Shown: positions 61,218 to 64,000 of the stretch, one piece after another | Layout of the letters: each line of letters begins with the position of its first letter | How positions within the stretch are numbered: the first letter of the stretch is position 1 | DNA from: Sutterella seckii | GTDB taxonomy: Bacteria; Pseudomonadota; Gammaproteobacteria; Burkholderiales; Burkholderiaceae_F | Direction of reading: 5' to 3' | Assembly (NCBI RefSeq): GCF_009183815.1 | Contig: NZ_WEHX01000001.1 | Span: 60,110-124,109 of the forward strand | Length of the DNA stretch: 64,000 nt | Position numbers and translations under genes: made by a program | The notes under the pieces: generated by a model | What the model was told of the DNA's origin: nothing | Databases searched by the model: none | The model's input: only the letters and a program-made list of their open reading frames with translations

Positions 61218-62312
61218 TTAGACATTGAAGAGGAAGTTCATGACATCACCGTCCTGGACGATGTAGTCCTTGCCTTCCGCACGCATCTTGCCAGCTTCCT
61301 GGGCGCCTTTTTCGCCATTGTAGGCGATGTAGTCGTTGAAGCTGATCGTCTGGGCGCGGATGAAGCCGCGCTCAAAGTCCGTGTGAATGACGCCGGCGGC
61401 CTGAGGCGCCGTGTCGCCCTTGTGGATGGTCCAGGCGCGGACTTCCTTCACGCCGGCGGTGAAGTAGGTCTGAAGGCCGAGGAGGTCGTAGGCGGCGCGG
61501 ATGACGCGGTCGAGGCCCGGCTCATGCATGCCCATGTCCTCGAGGAACATCTGCTTGTCGGCGTCGTCGAGGTCGGCAATGTCGGCTTCCGTCTTGGCGC
61601 AGACGGCAACCACCGGGGCATTTTCCTTGGCGGCATATTCCTTGACGGCGTCGAGCAGGGGATTCCCCTCAAAGCCGTGCTCCTCGACATTGGCGACGTA
61701 CATCGTCGGCTTCATCGTGAGGAGGAAGAGCTGACGGATGACGACCTTCTCTTCGTCCGTGAGCGGCACGGAGCGGGCGGGAAGGCCCTCGTTGAGCACG
61801 GGCTGGAGCTTTTCGAGAACCTGCACGAGCTTGAGCGCTTCCTTGTCGCCGCCCGAACGGGCCTGCTTCGAGTAGCGGTTGAGCGCCTTTTCAACAGCGG
61901 CGAGGTCGGCGAGCGCGAGTTCGGTGTTGATGACGCTGATGTCGTTGAGCGGATTGACTTCGCCGGCAACGTGAACGATGTTGTCGTCGTTGAAGCAGCG
62001 CACGATGTGCGCAATGGCGTCGCATTCGCGGATGTTGGCGAGGAACTGGTTGCCGAGGCCTTCGCCCTTGCTCGCGCCTGCAACGAGGCCGGCGATATCG
62101 ACGAATTCCACTGCAGCGGGAACAATGCGCTGCGGATGATCGATTTCAGCGAGCTTCTTCAAGCGCGGATCGGGAACCTCAACAATGCCGACGTTGGGTT
62201 CAATCGTGCAGAAAGGATAGTTTTCCGCCGCGATGCCGGCCTTCGTAAGCGCGTTGAAGATGGTGGACTTGCCGACGTTGGGCAGGCCGACGATGCCGCA
62301 TTTCAGACCCAT
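61218..62312 (-). CDS. ychF: Ribosome-associated ATPase/GTPase YchF
   Basis: A 364-residue Obg-family P-loop protein. G1 is [15 protein letters not shown]3 is [19 protein letters not shown], and the base-specificity motif is NVEEH, which replaces NKxD and explains the ATP preference of the OLA1/YchF group. The coiled-coil insert (about 130-200) and C-terminal TGS-like domain ([19 protein letters not shown]...[11 protein letters not shown]) are complete. It binds ribosomes and is linked to oxidative-stress control. Confidence 0.97.
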   Translation of the reverse strand: MGLKCGIVGLPNVGKSTIFNALTKAGIAAENYPFCTIEPNVGIVEVPDPRLKKLAEIDHPQRIVPAAVEFVDIAGLVAGASKGEGLGNQFLANIRECDAIAHIVRCFNDDNIVHVAGEVNPLNDISVINTELALADLAAVEKALNRYSKQARSGGDKEALKLVQVLEKLQPVLNEGLPARSVPLTDEEKVVIRQLFLLTMKPTMYVANVEEHGFEGNPLLDAVKEYAAKENAPVVAVCAKTEADIADLDDADKQMFLEDMGMHEPGLDRVIRAAYDLLGLQTYFTAGVKEVRAWTIHKGDTAPQAAGVIHTDFERGFIRAQTISFNDYIAYNGEKGAQEAGKMRAEGKDYIVQDGDVMNFLFNV

Positions 62313-62387
62313 GGTGTTTACTCTTCTTTTCTGGTGGGAGTCATCCGAGCTCCGGAAGCTGTACCGGAGGGGGACTCATTCTAAAGG

Positions 62388-62894
62388 TTAATCGGATTCG
62401 GGGCGCGAACCTGAGAGTGTTCGGGAGAAAGACTCAAGCGCATCTTCCGAAAAGAGGGTTAAGCCCGCGCCGGCGAGGAGTTCAGCCGTAATGCCGCGTC
62501 CTGGTGTCAGCGTTCTCGAGAACGTTCCGTCATAGATTGAACGCGTGCCGCACGAAGGGCTCTTGGCTTTGAGAAGCGCGAATTCTGCTCCGGTCGCCTC
62601 TGCCCTGAGGAGTGCGAGACGTGCGCCGCGGCAGTATTCGCGGGTGCAGTCCCGGCCTTCCTTCGTAATGACGCGCCCGTTGCCGGCGAAGACATCGGCA
62701 GCGGTTGCGCCCGGTTCGATCTCGCAGGGAGGCCGCGGAATCGGAAGTCCGCCCTCTGCTTCCGGACAGATGGGAATCCAGCTGATTTCAGGAAGCTCCC
62801 CGAGCCGTGGAAGGATTGAGGGCTTCTCTATTCCGTCGTAGCGGCAGGCGAAGCCCAAAAGGCACCGGCTGATCAGAACCGGGATCGCGCTCAT
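62388..62894 (-). CDS. DUF523 (TudS-like) protein
   Basis: A 168-residue protein of the DUF523 family. Conserved cysteines occur in SRCLLGFACRYDG at the start, in ICPEAEGGLP, and in LKAKSPSCGTRSIYDG. Some family members (TudS) use a [4Fe-4S] cluster held by three cysteines to desulfurate 2-thiouracil; the three-Cys pattern here is compatible. The next gene, pth, lies 6 nt upstream on the same strand, so both act in the same operon and may relate to tRNA or thio-base turnover. Confidence 0.82.
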   Translation of the reverse strand: MSAIPVLISRCLLGFACRYDGIEKPSILPRLGELPEISWIPICPEAEGGLPIPRPPCEIEPGATAADVFAGNGRVITKEGRDCTREYCRGARLALLRAEATGAEFALLKAKSPSCGTRSIYDGTFSRTLTPGRGITAELLAGAGLTLFSEDALESFSRTLSGSRPESD

Positions 62895-62900
62895 TGCGCC

Positions 62901-63521
62901 TCAGCTCGCTTTCGCAGGCTTCGCGGGCGCCCCGTATTTGGCGATGGCGCGGTGAGCCTTTTCCATTTCGCCTTCGGCCCAAAGTTCAGCGGTCGGCAGC
63001 GCTGCGTCGACGCAGGTGCGGATCGCTTCGGCGTGTTCGGCAGAAGGCGAGGAAAGAACAAAATCAAAGACCTGCTGCGCAAGTCCGAGCGTGCGCGGGT
63101 GTCCGATGCCGAGGCGGAGCCGCCAGAAGTTCGGCGTGCCGAGCTGCTGGGTGATCGACTTCAGTCCGTTGTGGCCGGCATTTCCGCCGCCCTGCTTGAT
63201 GCGCATGCATCCCGGAAGGAGATCCATTTCGTCGTGAACGACGAGGATCTCCTCGGGCTTGATCTTGTAGTAGTTCGCGACCGCAGAAACGCTTTCCCCT
63301 GAGCTATTCATGAAAGTGAGAGGCTTCAGGAGCCAGACTTCTTCTCCTGCAATGCGCGCCCGCGCAATTTCGCCCTTGAATTTGGGTTCATTGCGGAAGG
63401 TCCCTCCGTTCTTGTCGGCGAGTGCATCGAGGAAGCGGAATCCGGCGTTGTGCCGCGTTCTCTCATACTCGGGCCCGGGATTGCCGAGCCCGACGATGAG
63501 ACGAATGGGAGTGTTTGCCAT
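62901..63521 (-). CDS. pth: Peptidyl-tRNA hydrolase
   Basis: A 206-residue enzyme that frees tRNA from prematurely released peptidyl-tRNA. The catalytic residues are N14 ([17 protein letters not shown]) and H24, with Asp in [18 protein letters not shown] and [12 protein letters not shown] are the substrate-binding loops. The C-terminus is extended by about 12 Ala/Lys/Pro-rich residues relative to E. coli. It lies 6 nt upstream of the DUF523 gene. Confidence 0.97.
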   Translation of the reverse strand: MANTPIRLIVGLGNPGPEYERTRHNAGFRFLDALADKNGGTFRNEPKFKGEIARARIAGEEVWLLKPLTFMNSSGESVSAVANYYKIKPEEILVVHDEMDLLPGCMRIKQGGGNAGHNGLKSITQQLGTPNFWRLRLGIGHPRTLGLAQQVFDFVLSSPSAEHAEAIRTCVDAALPTAELWAEGEMEKAHRAIAKYGAPAKPAKAS

Positions 63522-63571
63522 ATCAGCAAAAAATCTCAGAACAAGTGAATAAGGCCGTAGGCGGATGAGGC

Positions 63572-64000
63572 TCAGCGGCGGGGGCCGCGGTCATCGTCGT
63601 CAAAGCGGCTGTAGCGGTCGTCGCCGCGGGGCGCCCAGCGGCTGTCGTCATAGCGGGGCTGACGGGGACGATCGTCGAAACTGCGACCGCGCGGACGGCG
63701 TTCGTAATTCTGGCTGCCGTCATCGTTCCTCCTGCCGCCGTTGTCGAGACGCACCGTCACGGGAGCCCCCTTGAAGCGGACGCCCTGAAGCGCTTCGATC
63801 ACGTCGTTTGCCACATCAGAATCCACATCGGCGAGGGTAAAGCGATCAAAGATGTCGATGGCGCCGATCACGCGCGAGCTCACATTGGCTTCGTTGGCAA
63901 TGGCGCCGACGATGTCGCCCGGACGGATGCCGACCATGCGGCCCGCACCAATGAAGAGGCGCGTCTTGCCGGGTTCGGGCTCGGACGGTTCGCGGCGCGG
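63572..64000 (-). CDS. DEAD-box RNA helicase, 3' part (DbpA RNA-binding domain), partial
   Basis: The frame is open to the right edge, so only the C-terminal 142 residues are seen. They contain a DbpA/CsdA-type RNA-binding domain: [20 protein letters not shown], then [15 protein letters not shown], ending in [14 protein letters not shown]. An Arg/Asp/Gly-rich disordered tail ([17 protein letters not shown] and similar) follows. The helicase core should lie just outside the window. CsdA/DeaD or DbpA cannot be separated from this end alone. It stops 50 nt before pth on the same strand. Confidence 0.88.
   Translation of the reverse strand, partial: PRREPSEPEPGKTRLFIGAGRMVGIRPGDIVGAIANEANVSSRVIGAIDIFDRFTLADVDSDVANDVIEALQGVRFKGAPVTVRLDNGGRRNDDGSQNYERRPRGRSFDDRPRQPRYDDSRWAPRGDDRYSRFDDDDRGPRR

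Overview
This 64 kb window looks like core chromosome of a betaproteobacterium, most likely an anaerobic or microaerophilic gut member of the Burkholderiales (Sutterella/Parasutterella-like, Sutterellaceae). The taxonomic call is inference. It rests on betaproteobacterial gene orders (metK / two LpxL-like acyltransferases / dapF; envC-ctp-moeB; rsmD-coaD; ftsY-(ppx)-ftsE-ftsX-rpoH), a proteobacterial SAH riboswitch before ahcY, a single-cysteine DksA, and an [FeFe]-hydrogenase, which is rare in Betaproteobacteria but expected in an anaerobe. Coding density is high and GC is moderate to high. I found no tRNA, rRNA, CRISPR array, phage or insertion sequence.

Layout. 1-3.6 kb: polar amino-acid ABC importer (solute-binding protein, two permeases, no ATPase) plus an AtaL-like protein. 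3.7-9.3 kb: tex, a uracil/xanthine permease and prfC. 9.3-13.6 kb: hydrogen metabolism, with the maturase HydF, an FdnI-like cytochrome b, a Tat-exported hydrogenase small subunit HydB and the [FeFe]-hydrogenase catalytic subunit HydA, preceded by a 512-bp regulatory gap with an FNR-like box. 13.6-18.1 kb: a HemN/HemW-like radical SAM protein, a long-chain acyl-CoA synthetase and cysteine synthase. 18.2-24.5 kb: uup, an LpoA-like protein divergent from rsmI, ppk2, a tandem pair of parS sites and a CBS-domain protein. 24.6-30.3 kb: ttcA, folB, a DUF2905 protein, cca, a frameshifted slt and 5-formyl-THF cyclo-ligase. 30.4-34.7 kb: the SAM cycle genes ahcY (with SAH riboswitch) and metK, with trpS between them. 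35.1-39 kb: two lipid A acyltransferase homologues, dapF and rlmI. 39-43.3 kb: a COG0523 GTPase, dksA, a HAD nucleotidase and sppA. 43.4-48.3 kb: moeB, ctp, envC, a rhodanese and secB. 48.5-56 kb: a NarL-type regulator, trmL, rpoH, ftsX, ftsE, ppx, ftsY, rsmD and coaD. 56-64 kb: an AsmA protein, ahpF, ahpC, an XRE regulator, ychF, a DUF523 protein, pth and the 3' end of a DEAD-box helicase gene.

The most notable unit is the hydA-hydB-cytochrome b operon. A periplasmic [FeFe]-hydrogenase is paired with a formate-dehydrogenase-type diheme cytochrome b, which would let H2 oxidation outside the membrane feed the quinone pool. Other points worth a second look are the two parS sites (suggesting proximity to the replication origin), an A9 tract that splits slt, ppx inserted in the fts operon, and a metal-ligand-poor DksA beside a His6-bearing metallochaperone-type GTPase.
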